Positions 31,310 through 38,934 of a stretch of 48,425 nt of DNA are shown piece after piece. The position numbers and the translations under genes are program-made. The notes beneath the pieces were generated by a model that was not told where the DNA came from, searched no databases, and worked only from the letters and a program-made list of their open reading frames with translations. Position 1 is the stretch's first letter, and each line of letters opens with the position of its first letter. The DNA lies in IMG/VR virus record IMGVR_UViG_3300031976_000138, positions 1 to 48,425 of that record; one strand, written 5' to 3'. The stretch comes from a virus.

Positions 31310-32061
31310 TGACAAAAATGATTAGGCGGATATGTTACATAATAGCTCTGATAGGGGTTGCAATAGTAATTGTATCCTTATCGAGTTCTAAGAACGTATC
31401 TGCTGCCGATAGTAATACGGTTAGCAGCACAGTGGTTACAGATAAAAGTGTACCCACTGCGTCTGCCCCGTCTGTCGTCGTTAACAATAGCGATGTATGC
31501 AAATCGGCTGCCGCTGCCTCAGTACAAACACAAGTACTAGGTTTTGCTACGGGCATAACTATTACCGATGAAAACTGTGAGCGTATAAAACTAGCTCGTA
31601 GCCTGTACGGAATGGGTATGAAGGTAGCGGCAATATCAACCCTTTGTATGGATGCAAGGGTGTTTGATTCGATGTGGATGGCAGGTACGCCCTGTCCATT
31701 TATGGGAAAGATAGGGAATGAAGCTCTATTAGCCTGGAACAAGAACGTATCACTTATTCCAGCAAAATCTGAGATCAGAACCTTAAAAGAAATAGAGATA
31801 GCCGAAGAAGCTCTAGCTGAGAAGAAAGCGGCTGTACTAGCTAAGAAAGAAATAAAAGCACAGGAAGAGAATAACAAAATTGAGGCGGCTCGTTTAAAAG
31901 AAGAAAAACGTCTTCTAGTTAAAGAAGAGAAGCGACAAAAGAAACTAGAACTAAAGAAACGTAAGGCCCTAGCTGAAAAACGTAAAGAAAGAAGCGCAGA
32001 TGGCGACAAGAAAAAAGGTACTTGGGTATTCCCTATTGCCGCTCTTCTTTTGCTTTTATAG
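31309..32061 (+). CDS. Secreted/membrane-anchored protein with charged coiled coil
   Basis: The 250-aa protein starts with a basic stretch and a hydrophobic segment (about 8-24), ending in NVSAAD, a good signal-peptide cleavage context. A compact domain with conserved Cys follows (CKSAAAASVQTQ, ENCERIKLARSLYGMG, STLCMDARVF, GTPCPFMGKIG). I recall this in other marine phages without a function. A long Lys/Glu/Arg coiled coil (about 150-235) follows, and the last residues are hydrophobic (WVFPIAALLLLL). It starts in a TAATG overlap and ends 62 nt into the next gene. Export or envelope association is likely; a spanin-like role is possible but no lipobox is seen. Confidence 0.78.
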   Translation: MTKMIRRICYIIALIGVAIVIVSLSSSKNVSAADSNTVSSTVVTDKSVPTASAPSVVVNNSDVCKSAAAASVQTQVLGFATGITITDENCERIKLARSLYGMGMKVAAISTLCMDARVFDSMWMAGTPCPFMGKIGNEALLAWNKNVSLIPAKSEIRTLKEIEIAEEALAEKKAAVLAKKEIKAQEENNKIEAARLKEEKRLLVKEEKRQKKLELKKRKALAEKRKERSADGDKKKGTWVFPIAALLLLL

Positions 32062-33733
32062 TACAGAGCTAATAGCTGACAACCCAGACTGCACAAATAC
32101 TACGGTAGGACTTTGTACCCCGACTGTTATTGAATTAATTGAAACTGAAGTAATAACTGAATCGAGTAGCGACTCTACAGGTATAACTGAAATAGAAACA
32201 ACTACAGTAACGACCACAACTACAACCACAACGAATGAAGATAGTGGTGACATATTAGATAGCGATAATGGATTTGTATCATCATCAAAAGAAGGTGATA
32301 TGGATGTTGACTGGGGTGGGCAGGGTTCAGCTTCGATGCCAACTGGGTCCACCTGTGGAGACCTAGGTACAGATAAATGTGCTGAGATCACTGGAAGTGG
32401 TTCGAGTACAAGTACAATGGGCGTAGCTGGAATGGGTACAACATTCATACAGACGATAGATGTACAGAACTTAAATATGTCAGACAAAGGCGGCAGAGTT
32501 AACTACACTATTAAAGTGCATAAGAAAGATAGCGCAGACTCAATCTATATGCACATTACGGGTCGTGACGGAACAACTTCAGCATTTGCTGGTACAGACT
32601 TATTATCCGCAGCAGGAGTAGCAACAGGATATGCTGAATACACTGGTGGTTTTGATTTTGGTGGAAGTCTTACTTCAATTATTGTAGAGGTGGGCGGCAG
32701 AGACATAAACCTAGCTATAGGCCCCGTCTTTGATGATGTAACCGTAAATGTTTTGTGGAATATAGTTAACACTATAATAACGCAGCACATAACGACGATA
32801 GAGACTTTTATAGCGACAGGCGGATACGACGACGAAGTAATAGACATAGCTGAAGACATATTTGATAATAATGATTTTATAGAAAACCCTAATGGGGATA
32901 TTGACATTCAACCTAATTTTGATGATGATATGGCAGGGGGAGATTCATACGAGTCTATAGAGTTAGAATTAGATATCCCCGATATAGAAATAGATATGGA
33001 CTTTGATATAGGTCCACCTACCAATGTTGAAGTTACGATGGAAAGCAACATTGAAATGGATATAGAATTAGAAATGGATATGCCAGATGTTAATGTCGAA
33101 CCAAATACAGTTGATGCTCCGCCCCCTGAAAACATTGAAGTGGCGGCTAACGATATGGAAAATACTGACCTTCCTGAAGTTAAGGATGTATCTGAAAATG
33201 AAACGCCTGGACCTGATGCAGAAACTAAAGAGCCGCAGCCTGAACCCGAAGAAGTGGTTTCTGAGCCAGAGGTAGTTGAAGAACCAGAAGCAAAAGAAGA
33301 AGAACCAACTAAAGAAGAACCTAAGGAAGAAGAAAAGAAACCTGAAGTTAAAGTAGTTGCCAAAGAAGAACCTAAAGAAAAAGAAGAGGTAGCTGCAAAA
33401 GAAGAAGAGAAGAAAGAAGAGCCTAAACAAACTAAGGCTCAAAAAAAACAAGACCAAAAACAAAAAGCAGGAAGTAAGATAGTAAAGAACATGGGGGACA
33501 AAGGACGGTACGACTCTACTAACCAACTCAAGACCCTCCTTGTAATGCAGGTACTAGGAAATTCTAAGACGTTTTTCAATGACCAGAAATTAATTCAAGA
33601 TACACCAGGATTTTTTTCTGATCTAATTGTACCTGACACCCAAATAAGCGATAATAATTTCGCTTCTTTTATCATGTTTGGAGGCTCTAACGTGAAGATG
33701 GATGCCCTCGTGGACAGTCAATATAACCAATAA
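32000..33733 (+). CDS. Exported low-complexity adhesin-like phage protein
   Basis: The 577-aa protein has an N-terminal signal sequence (basic start, then hydrophobic LLPLFFCFYS), a Thr-rich tract (about 65-80), a beta-type domain (about 110-260), a Glu/Asp/Met-rich acidic repeat region (about 300-385), and a Glu/Pro/Lys-rich stretch (about 395-480). A conserved-looking C-terminal domain closes it (NQLKTLLVMQVLG, FIMFGGSNVKMDALV). The start overlaps the previous gene by 62 nt in another frame. No enzyme motif is visible. Function unknown; the signal sequence implies passage through the inner membrane. Confidence 0.75.
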   Translation: MATRKKVLGYSLLPLFFCFYSTELIADNPDCTNTTVGLCTPTVIELIETEVITESSSDSTGITEIETTTVTTTTTTTTNEDSGDILDSDNGFVSSSKEGDMDVDWGGQGSASMPTGSTCGDLGTDKCAEITGSGSSTSTMGVAGMGTTFIQTIDVQNLNMSDKGGRVNYTIKVHKKDSADSIYMHITGRDGTTSAFAGTDLLSAAGVATGYAEYTGGFDFGGSLTSIIVEVGGRDINLAIGPVFDDVTVNVLWNIVNTIITQHITTIETFIATGGYDDEVIDIAEDIFDNNDFIENPNGDIDIQPNFDDDMAGGDSYESIELELDIPDIEIDMDFDIGPPTNVEVTMESNIEMDIELEMDMPDVNVEPNTVDAPPPENIEVAANDMENTDLPEVKDVSENETPGPDAETKEPQPEPEEVVSEPEVVEEPEAKEEEPTKEEPKEEEKKPEVKVVAKEEPKEKEEVAAKEEEKKEEPKQTKAQKKQDQKQKAGSKIVKNMGDKGRYDSTNQLKTLLVMQVLGNSKTFFNDQKLIQDTPGFFSDLIVPDTQISDNNFASFIMFGGSNVKMDALVDSQYNQ

Positions 33734-33754
33734 ATTAAATAAGGAATATACACA

Positions 33755-34300
33755 ATGGCAAATACTACAATGTATCAAGGTGTCGAAAAGATGCCAACAA
33801 CATTTTCATTTGATGACGGACTAGCAGTAACAGGTACAATGGCTGTATCAGGTGCAGCTACATTTGATTCACAAAGTCAATCACCACGAGTAAACGTACT
33901 CGCACAGGTAACAGGATATACTTCTGGTACTGTACTAACAGCAGCACAATCAGGGGCTATCGTAACATTCCCTGCAATGGGCGGTGCAGCAACTCTATCC
34001 CTACCAGCTTGTGCAACTTGTTTAGGTGCTACTTATACATTTGTAATGTTAGGTACAGCAGGTAACGATATTGACATTATTACTAACGGATCAGAAAAGA
34101 TTCTTGGTTGTGTACCAAAAGGTGACGGTGACAACCTAGCAGTTGCAGACGCAAATGATTCTGCAGGTTTTGATGCTAACGCAGTTGTAGGTTCAAGTTT
34201 TAAAATTACTTGTATTTCAACTACAGCAGCACTAGCCTTCTTGTTGCACGATGTCGTTGACGGTCTAGCAGCAAACACTGGCGGCATTAACCTTAAATAA
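33755..34300 (+). CDS. Beta-rich structural protein, possible head fibre or decoration
   Basis: The 181-aa protein is Ala/Gly/Thr-rich with alternating beta strands and few charges, a composition of phage decoration or fibre proteins. An N-terminal repeat-like segment (GLAVTGTMAVSGAATFDS) resembles the short beta repeats of head fibres. Two Cys occur in LPACATCLG. It is 21 nt downstream of the exported protein, with a GGAATA-type start region. A virion surface role is inferred from composition and location. Confidence 0.7.
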   Translation: MANTTMYQGVEKMPTTFSFDDGLAVTGTMAVSGAATFDSQSQSPRVNVLAQVTGYTSGTVLTAAQSGAIVTFPAMGGAATLSLPACATCLGATYTFVMLGTAGNDIDIITNGSEKILGCVPKGDGDNLAVADANDSAGFDANAVVGSSFKITCISTTAALAFLLHDVVDGLAANTGGINLK

Positions 34301-34316
34301 TGATAGGTAGCTAAAC

Positions 34317-34469
34317 ATGGCAAAGAAACCTGGTCTATATGCAAATATAAATGCTAAACGTAACCGTATAAAAGCAGGCTCTAAAGAAAAAATGCGGAAA
34401 GTGGGTAGCAAAGGCGCACCTACTGCCGCAGCCTTTCGTAAGTCAGCTAAAACAGCAAAGAAAAGATAA
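34317..34469 (+). CDS. Very basic miniprotein (50 aa)
   Basis: The 50-aa product reads MAKKPGLYANINAKRNRIKAG, with further Lys/Arg-rich sequence including SKGAPTAAAFRKSAKTAKKR. I recall closely similar miniproteins (KPGLYANI...) in many marine phages, with no known role. It lies between the fibre-like gene and the coiled-coil anchor gene, ending 1 nt before the next ATG. High positive charge suggests DNA or RNA binding, or packaging with the genome. Confidence 0.8.
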   Translation: MAKKPGLYANINAKRNRIKAGSKEKMRKVGSKGAPTAAAFRKSAKTAKKR

Positions 34470-34470
34470 C

Positions 34471-35295
34471 ATGGCAGAAGTCGAGTATAAGGGAATAAAG
34501 GTAGGTGGGTCAAAACTCCTACTCATAATACCTTTAGTCGGTACGATTATTGGGGGATTATGGGGTGGTTTTGAAGTTTACCAAAGATATTTATCTATGG
34601 AAAAGAAGATAGCTAACTTCGTGTCCCCCGATTTGTCACACATCGAAAATCATATGCTTATGGTTGAGGGTGAACTAGCTGTTATTAGCGAACAGTTCAA
34701 TAATCTTAAAGAAGCTGACCTACTCGTTAATGAAATGATACGAGAACAAGTCAATTCAATCAAAGCATCTGTAGCTAATGTCTCCGCTAGTGTCCACGAC
34801 TCAAAGATCGAGCTTCGAGAAGACTTGACGAGCATACAATCGAGTATGGACAAGCAAGAACAACGCATAAAAGATGACTTAGCTGCAGTTGAGACTACAG
34901 TAGACGAACAAGAGACACGATTAAAGGACGATGTTGCAGCTATTGAAGCATTAATAGACGCAACAGAGCTTCGTGTCGATGAAAAACTAGATTCTGTTAA
35001 GACATCTATGGATCAACAGGAAGATCGCATAGAATTAGACATAGATGATGTTGAAACATCTATAGATGCCCAGAGTTTAGACGTAAAAAGTACGTTATCT
35101 CAAGTCGAAAAAGACATGGCAGAGCAAGAACAGCGTAATCGACAGAACATAAAGGACGTAAGGGGCGTTATTAACGCTTTTGAGATCCGTATGGACGCTA
35201 AAATAGACAGATTAGACACTAAAATAGAAACTTTAGAGTTAAATTTAGACAATAAGATCAAAAAAGCTCTATTAAACCCCTTGGCAGGAAATTAA
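34471..35295 (+). CDS. Membrane-anchored coiled-coil protein
   Basis: The 274-aa protein has a hydrophobic N-terminal anchor (about residues 15-35, LLLIIPLVGTIIGGLWGG), then a long acidic coiled coil from about 45 to the end. Repeats of about 18 residues follow, such as SSMDKQEQRIKDDLAAVE and TTVDEQETRLKDDVAAIE, then SMDQQEDRIELDIDDVE. Such rods could bridge the envelope. It starts 1 nt after the 50-aa gene. Similar proteins occur in other marine phages; a role in lysis or tethering is only a guess. Confidence 0.75.
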   Translation: MAEVEYKGIKVGGSKLLLIIPLVGTIIGGLWGGFEVYQRYLSMEKKIANFVSPDLSHIENHMLMVEGELAVISEQFNNLKEADLLVNEMIREQVNSIKASVANVSASVHDSKIELREDLTSIQSSMDKQEQRIKDDLAAVETTVDEQETRLKDDVAAIEALIDATELRVDEKLDSVKTSMDQQEDRIELDIDDVETSIDAQSLDVKSTLSQVEKDMAEQEQRNRQNIKDVRGVINAFEIRMDAKIDRLDTKIETLELNLDNKIKKALLNPLAGN

Positions 35296-35296
35296 T

Positions 35297-35491
35297 ATGT
35301 ATTATTCAACTAAAAACCAAAAAGACTTCCGTTGTATGGGCAATGGACACTACGAAAAAGAAAATAACACTGCAGACCGCTTTGGTAGCAAAGATTTACG
35401 CGGTAATAACGGTATGCAAAAAGAAGTAATAGATAACTTGACACAACCTGAAGTGATGATGTACACTATGCCAATGATGCCACGTAGGTAA
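35297..35491 (+). CDS. Small hypothetical protein with Met-rich C-terminus
   Basis: The 64-aa product has polar Asn/Gln/Lys-rich sequence, one Cys (RCMGNGHYEK), and a methionine-rich end (MMYTMPMMPRR). It starts 1 nt after the preceding stop, in line with the packed late block. No family is recognised. It may be a small structural component or a remnant. Confidence rests on the tight spacing and consistent frame. Confidence 0.65.
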   Translation: MYYSTKNQKDFRCMGNGHYEKENNTADRFGSKDLRGNNGMQKEVIDNLTQPEVMMYTMPMMPRR

Positions 35492-35493
35492 TT

Positions 35494-35751
35494 ATGGCAA
35501 CACCTAGAAAAGGCAAGGCAAAGGTTAAGGTAACCTCGTCAGGCAAAAAGGTTAGTTACGGGCAAGCAGGAAAAGCCAAAGGCGGTGGCCCAAGAGTTCG
35601 TGCAGGAACATCTAAAGGGGACAGTTACTGTGCAAGAAGCCTAGGAATTAAAAAAAGGCTTTCTAAAAAGAAACAAAATGATCCTAATACTCCTAATAAC
35701 TTGTCTCGTAAACGATGGAAGTGTTCTGGGGCTAAGTCATTAAGGAAATAG
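35494..35751 (+). CDS. Basic conserved phage miniprotein (DUF6321-like)
   Basis: The 85-aa protein is strongly basic, with a conserved half: SYCARSLGIKK, then PNTPNNLSRKRWKCSG. This motif is common in tailed phages, possibly DUF6321, which I name tentatively. The two Cys could hold a metal. It lies in a run of basic miniproteins before terminase, suggesting a nucleic-acid link such as packaging or capsid-associated DNA. The start follows the previous stop by 2 nt. Confidence 0.78.
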   Translation: MATPRKGKAKVKVTSSGKKVSYGQAGKAKGGGPRVRAGTSKGDSYCARSLGIKKRLSKKKQNDPNTPNNLSRKRWKCSGAKSLRK

Positions 35752-35754
35752 ACG

Positions 35755-35961
35755 ATGTTCAGCCCTTTAGTCTTATTATGCTCAATGATTACCTTAGAAT
35801 GTGCTACTTATGGCGGTCCTGTATTTGAAACTGAAATAGGGTGCTATATGGGAATGGAGCAGATTGGTATACCTTTTTTAAAAGAAAAGCACCCTAATTT
35901 GATAGTTACAGACAAAAAATGTGTTTATTGGGGCAAAGATAATACAAAGGTAGATACGTAA
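35755..35961 (+). CDS. Small Cys-rich protein with signal-like N-terminus
   Basis: The 68-aa product begins with a short hydrophobic stretch (FSPLVLLCSMITL) and has four Cys overall (in LLCS, LECATY, IGCYMG and KKCVYW). It could be exported and disulphide bonded. It is 3 nt after the previous gene. I recognise no family. A periplasmic or lipoprotein role is only suggested by the hydrophobic start; no clean lipobox is seen. Confidence 0.62.
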   Translation: MFSPLVLLCSMITLECATYGGPVFETEIGCYMGMEQIGIPFLKEKHPNLIVTDKKCVYWGKDNTKVDT

Positions 35962-35962
35962 A

Positions 35963-36211
35963 ATGGCTCCACGCAATTATAAAAAAGAAAATGCTAACTA
36001 CAAAAGCAGACCAGAGCAAATAAAAAAACGAGTTTCTCGTAATAAAGCTAGACGTATGGCTATGAAGGCAGGTTTAGTTAAAAAGGGTGATGGTAAAGAT
36101 GTAGACCATAAGAATGGCAATCCATTAGACAATCGAAAAAGTAACCTACGGGTGCAAAAGGCATCTAAAAACAGATCGTTTCCAAGAAACAAAAAAGCAG
36201 GAAAGGCTTAA
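35963..36211 (+). CDS. Minimal HNH-type endonuclease-like protein
   Basis: The 82-aa basic protein has the HNH_3-style core DVDHKNGNPLDNRKSNLR (about residues 47-64), with a DH pair, the Asn and the NLR motif of the beta-beta-alpha metal fold. Full HNH proteins are longer, so this is a minimal or degenerate version. Phages often place an HNH gene next to terminase, where it aids DNA cutting in packaging; here terminase follows within 500 bp. A homing-endonuclease remnant is the alternative. Confidence 0.75.
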   Translation: MAPRNYKKENANYKSRPEQIKKRVSRNKARRMAMKAGLVKKGDGKDVDHKNGNPLDNRKSNLRVQKASKNRSFPRNKKAGKA

Positions 36212-36215
36212 TACA

Positions 36216-36356
36216 ATGATGGGTATGAAAAAGAAAGAAAAAAAAGTAAAAGGCTATATGGGTGGCGGTATGGCTAAAAAAACTATGGGCTATAAAAAAG
36301 GTGGTATGGCTAAATCTGGTGCATCTAATCCCCCTAATAGAAAAGCTAAAAAATAA
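36216..36356 (+). CDS. Basic KGGM-motif miniprotein (46 aa)
   Basis: The 46-aa Lys/Gly/Met-rich product has YMGGGMAKKTMGYKKGGMAK: two copies of a GGM-AK motif. It is one of three successive miniproteins with almost no hydrophobic core. The gene starts with a double ATG (36216 and 36219). Similar Lys/Gly/Met peptides occur in other marine phage late regions; function unknown. Confidence comes from context. Confidence 0.65.
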   Translation: MMGMKKKEKKVKGYMGGGMAKKTMGYKKGGMAKSGASNPPNRKAKK

Positions 36357-36367
36357 AGGATAAAAAT

Positions 36368-36490
36368 ATGGCTTTGAAAAAACCTTCGCCTAAACAAGCA
36401 GGACTAAAGAAACTACCTACAACTGTACGTAACAAAATGGGTTATATGAATAAAGGTGGTATGGTAAAGAAAACAAGAAAGAAAAAATAG
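36368..36490 (+). CDS. Basic KGGM-motif miniprotein (40 aa)
   Basis: The product begins MALKKPSPKQAGLKK and ends GYMNKGGMVKKTRKKK. It repeats the NKGGM signature of the previous gene and of the 935-aa protein (NKGGP, NKGGL). An AAAGGA Shine-Dalgarno precedes the ATG. Extremely basic; it could bind nucleic acid or the acidic scaffold. The family is unknown to me. Confidence 0.65.
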   Translation: MALKKPSPKQAGLKKLPTTVRNKMGYMNKGGMVKKTRKKK

Positions 36491-36491
36491 T

Positions 36492-36665
36492 ATGGCAAAA
36501 GGCGTACAACATTATTTTAAAGATGGGAGAAAACATAATGGGGGTACTCATAAAATGCCTGATGGTTCCGTACACTCTGGTAAAACTCATACTAAAGGTT
36601 CTAAAACCGTGGTTCACTTTAAAGATCTTACGAAGGCAGCAAAAGAAAGATCTAAACGTGCCTAA
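36492..36665 (+). CDS. Basic His-rich miniprotein (57 aa)
   Basis: The 57-aa product has regular His, Gly and Lys spacing: QHYFKDGRKHNGGTHKMPDG, then HSGKTHTKGSKTVVHFKDL. Similar miniproteins are common upstream of terminase in phages of this type, from memory. The His spacing could bind metal. It begins 1 nt after the previous stop and ends 26 nt before the terminase small subunit start. Function unknown. Confidence 0.75.
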   Translation: MAKGVQHYFKDGRKHNGGTHKMPDGSVHSGKTHTKGSKTVVHFKDLTKAAKERSKRA

Positions 36666-36691
36666 CTATATGGCAGGAAAGAAAAAGAATA

Positions 36692-37063
36692 ATGGCTAGA
36701 CAACTAACAGAAAATCAACAGAAGTTTCTTGAAGTATTATTTGATGAAGCTAATGGTGATGTAGTGACAGCTAAGAAACTAGCTGGGTATAGCGACAGTA
36801 CAGCAACAAGATTAGTTGTTGAAGCGTTGAAGGACGAGATAGCTGATGCTACTCGTTCTTACTTTGCGCGTACTGCACCTAAAGCAGCAATGGCTATGAC
36901 TAATGCTTTATATGATCCGACTGAGCTAGGCATACGAGATAAGATGTCCGCTGCTAAAGACTTGTTAGATCGTGCAGGATTAGGTAAAGTAGATCGAGTT
37001 GACGTAAGTTCTTCTGGGGGAGGAGTATTTATATTACCAGCTAAAGAAGGTACAAACGAATAA
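36692..37063 (+). CDS. Terminase small subunit-like protein
   Basis: The 123-aa protein has the usual TerS N-terminal helix-turn-helix: LTENQQKFLEVLFDEANGDV, AKKLAGYSDST and ALKDEI. Central helices (KAAMAMTNALYDP), a conserved LLDRAGLGKVDRVDV, and a C-terminal GGGVFILPAKE follow. TerS binds the packaging start site on phage DNA and regulates the large subunit. It is followed by a HTH-domain protein and then the large subunit. The family is clear from the pattern; a recognition site cannot be read here. Confidence 0.85.
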   Translation: MARQLTENQQKFLEVLFDEANGDVVTAKKLAGYSDSTATRLVVEALKDEIADATRSYFARTAPKAAMAMTNALYDPTELGIRDKMSAAKDLLDRAGLGKVDRVDVSSSGGGVFILPAKEGTNE

Positions 37064-37479
37064 AGAGTTGGGAAAGAGACACGATAGGTTTTTGGGAACT
37101 ACCAAAGCCCCGTAAAGGCCAAGAAAAAAATTGGCATACAATAGCTAGAGTGTCCATAAAACAAATTCCTTTTGGCTATAAAGTTAACCCTGATAATGAA
37201 AGACTATTAGAGCCAATACCTCACGAATTAGAAGCACTACATCTTGCTAAACAACACGTCAAACAGTATAGTTTAAGGGATGTTGCACAATGGTTAACAC
37301 GGCAAACAGGGAGAAGTATCTCCCATATGGGTTTAAAGAAAAGAATAAGCATTGACCGAAAACGTAAGAAAACAATTATTATTAAAAAGCGACTTGCCCA
37401 ACGCCTCCAAAAAACGCTACAAGAGATCGAAAAACTCGAAGAAGATAAAGTTGGAGCCTACTCAAGTAACAAAAGTTAA
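37060..37479 (+). CDS. HTH-type terminase-associated protein with non-canonical (ATA) start
   Basis: The frame stays open and looks coding from 37045: IKSWERDTIGFWELPKPRKG continues into WHTIARVSIKQIPFGYKV. Then come PIPHELEALHLAKQH, a helix-turn-helix region (YSLRDVAQWLTRQ, SHMGLKKRI) and a basic coiled C-terminus. From memory the N-terminal WELPKP and WHTIARV segments are conserved in related proteins beside terminase. The only standard start is GTG at 37150, which would remove them. No ATG, GTG or TTG lies upstream, but ATA at 37060 has an AAGAAGG Shine-Dalgarno 9 nt away and overlaps the TerS stop. Role: probable DNA-binding packaging or regulatory partner. Confidence 0.65.
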   Translation: MKSWERDTIGFWELPKPRKGQEKNWHTIARVSIKQIPFGYKVNPDNERLLEPIPHELEALHLAKQHVKQYSLRDVAQWLTRQTGRSISHMGLKKRISIDRKRKKTIIIKKRLAQRLQKTLQEIEKLEEDKVGAYSSNKS

Positions 37480-38932
37480 ACAACCTACTCCAATACCTGC
37501 AGTCCCGATGGCTGCACCGTTTGACACAGAAGTTGCCCAAGATATAGTATTTAAACCTAATGAAGGTCCACAGACAGATTTTTTGTCTTCATCAGAAAGA
37601 GAAGTTTTGTATGGTGGGGCTGCAGGTGGTGGTAAATCTTATGCAATGCTGGCAGATCCGTTACACGGATTAAACAGTCCCAACTTTAGTGGGCTACTAG
37701 TCAGACACACAACTGAGGAACTCCGTGAACTTATACAAAAAAGCCAAGAACTATACCCTCGTGCAGTACCAGGTATCAAATGGTCTGAAAGGAAAAGTCA
37801 GTGGATCTCGCCTAGAGGTGGACGACTTTGGATGTCGTACCTCGACAAAGATATGGATGTTACACGTTATCAGGGTCAGGCGTTTAATTGGATCGGCTTT
37901 GACGAATTAACACAATGGAGTTCTCCCTACGCTTGGGACTATATGAGGTCTCGTTTGCGTAGTGCTTATGCATCCGAACTAGGTCTGTATATGAGAGCAA
38001 CAACAAACCCAGGAGGGTTAGGACACCAATGGGTTAAAAAAATGTTTATTGACCCTTCTCCGTCAAGAAAACCGTTCTGGGCTACAAATATAGAAACAGG
38101 GGAAGAAATACGCTTTCCTAAAGGACACACTAAAGAAGGACAACCTTTATTCAAACGCAGATTTATTCCTGCTAGTTTGTTTGATAATCCTTACCTAGCT
38201 GAAAGTGGAGACTACGAAGCAATGCTTCTCTCTCTACCTGAACATTCAAGAAAGCAATTACTTGAAGGTAACTGGGACGTAAATGAAGGTGCAGCGTTTC
38301 CTGAATTTAACAGAAAGATACACGTAGTTGACCCATACAAGATACCAACTAACTGGACTAAGTTTAGAGCGTGTGACTACGGATACGGAAGTCATACAGG
38401 AGTTGTTTGGTTAGCTGTAGCACCAGATGAGTCACTAGTAATATACAGGGAACTGTACTGTTCTAAAGTTACAGCAACAGACTTAGCTGATATGATACTT
38501 GACGCAGAAAAAGAAGATGGCACAATACGATACGGAGTACTTGATAGTTCACTGTGGCACAATAGAGGGGACACTGGTCCTAGCCTAGCTGAACAAATGA
38601 ATATGAAGGGGTGTCGGTGGCGACCTTCAGATAGATCAAAAGGATCTAGGGTATCAGGAAAGAACGAACTACACAGGCGTTTACAAGTAGATGAGTTTAC
38701 AGAAAAACCACGAATAGTGTTTATGTCTACCTGTACTAATACAATAGCACAGTTACCAGCTATTCCATTAGATAAGCGTAACCCAGAAGACGTAGATACT
38801 AATGCAGAAGACCATTTATATGATGCTTTAAGATATGGCATTATGACAAGACCTAGAAGTTCTATATGGGACTTCAACCCAGCAACACAACGATCAGGCT
38901 TTCAAGCGGCTGATCCTAGCTTTGGATATTAA
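37451..38932 (+). CDS. Terminase large subunit
   Basis: This packaging motor has an ATPase domain with Walker A GGAAGGGKS (about residues 55-63 from the chosen start) and a Walker B ending FDEL. The RNase H-like nuclease domain has RACDYGYG, YGVLDSSLW and EDHLYDALRYG as probable metal-binding Asp motifs. I chose the TTG at 37451 (493 aa), which overlaps the HTH gene by 29 nt; a TTG at 37352 or ATG at 37508 are alternatives. The true start is uncertain, the family is not. It cuts concatemeric DNA and pumps it into the capsid with the portal. Confidence 0.95.
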   Translation: MEPTQVTKVKQPTPIPAVPMAAPFDTEVAQDIVFKPNEGPQTDFLSSSEREVLYGGAAGGGKSYAMLADPLHGLNSPNFSGLLVRHTTEELRELIQKSQELYPRAVPGIKWSERKSQWISPRGGRLWMSYLDKDMDVTRYQGQAFNWIGFDELTQWSSPYAWDYMRSRLRSAYASELGLYMRATTNPGGLGHQWVKKMFIDPSPSRKPFWATNIETGEEIRFPKGHTKEGQPLFKRRFIPASLFDNPYLAESGDYEAMLLSLPEHSRKQLLEGNWDVNEGAAFPEFNRKIHVVDPYKIPTNWTKFRACDYGYGSHTGVVWLAVAPDESLVIYRELYCSKVTATDLADMILDAEKEDGTIRYGVLDSSLWHNRGDTGPSLAEQMNMKGCRWRPSDRSKGSRVSGKNELHRRLQVDEFTEKPRIVFMSTCTNTIAQLPAIPLDKRNPEDVDTNAEDHLYDALRYGIMTRPRSSIWDFNPATQRSGFQAADPSFGY

Positions 38933-38934
38933 AT

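Noticed and set aside
31335-32096. Long leftward frames (about 250 codons) opposite the exported-protein genes
   Set aside because: Shadow of the Lys/Glu-rich coding strand, giving Phe/Ser-rich low complexity; the rightward frame has a signal peptide, junction overlap and Shine-Dalgarno.
36670-36699. Nine-codon frame MAGKKKNNG just before the terminase small subunit
   Set aside because: Too short to judge; it overlaps the TerS start and may only be a translation-coupling accident. Not called as a gene.
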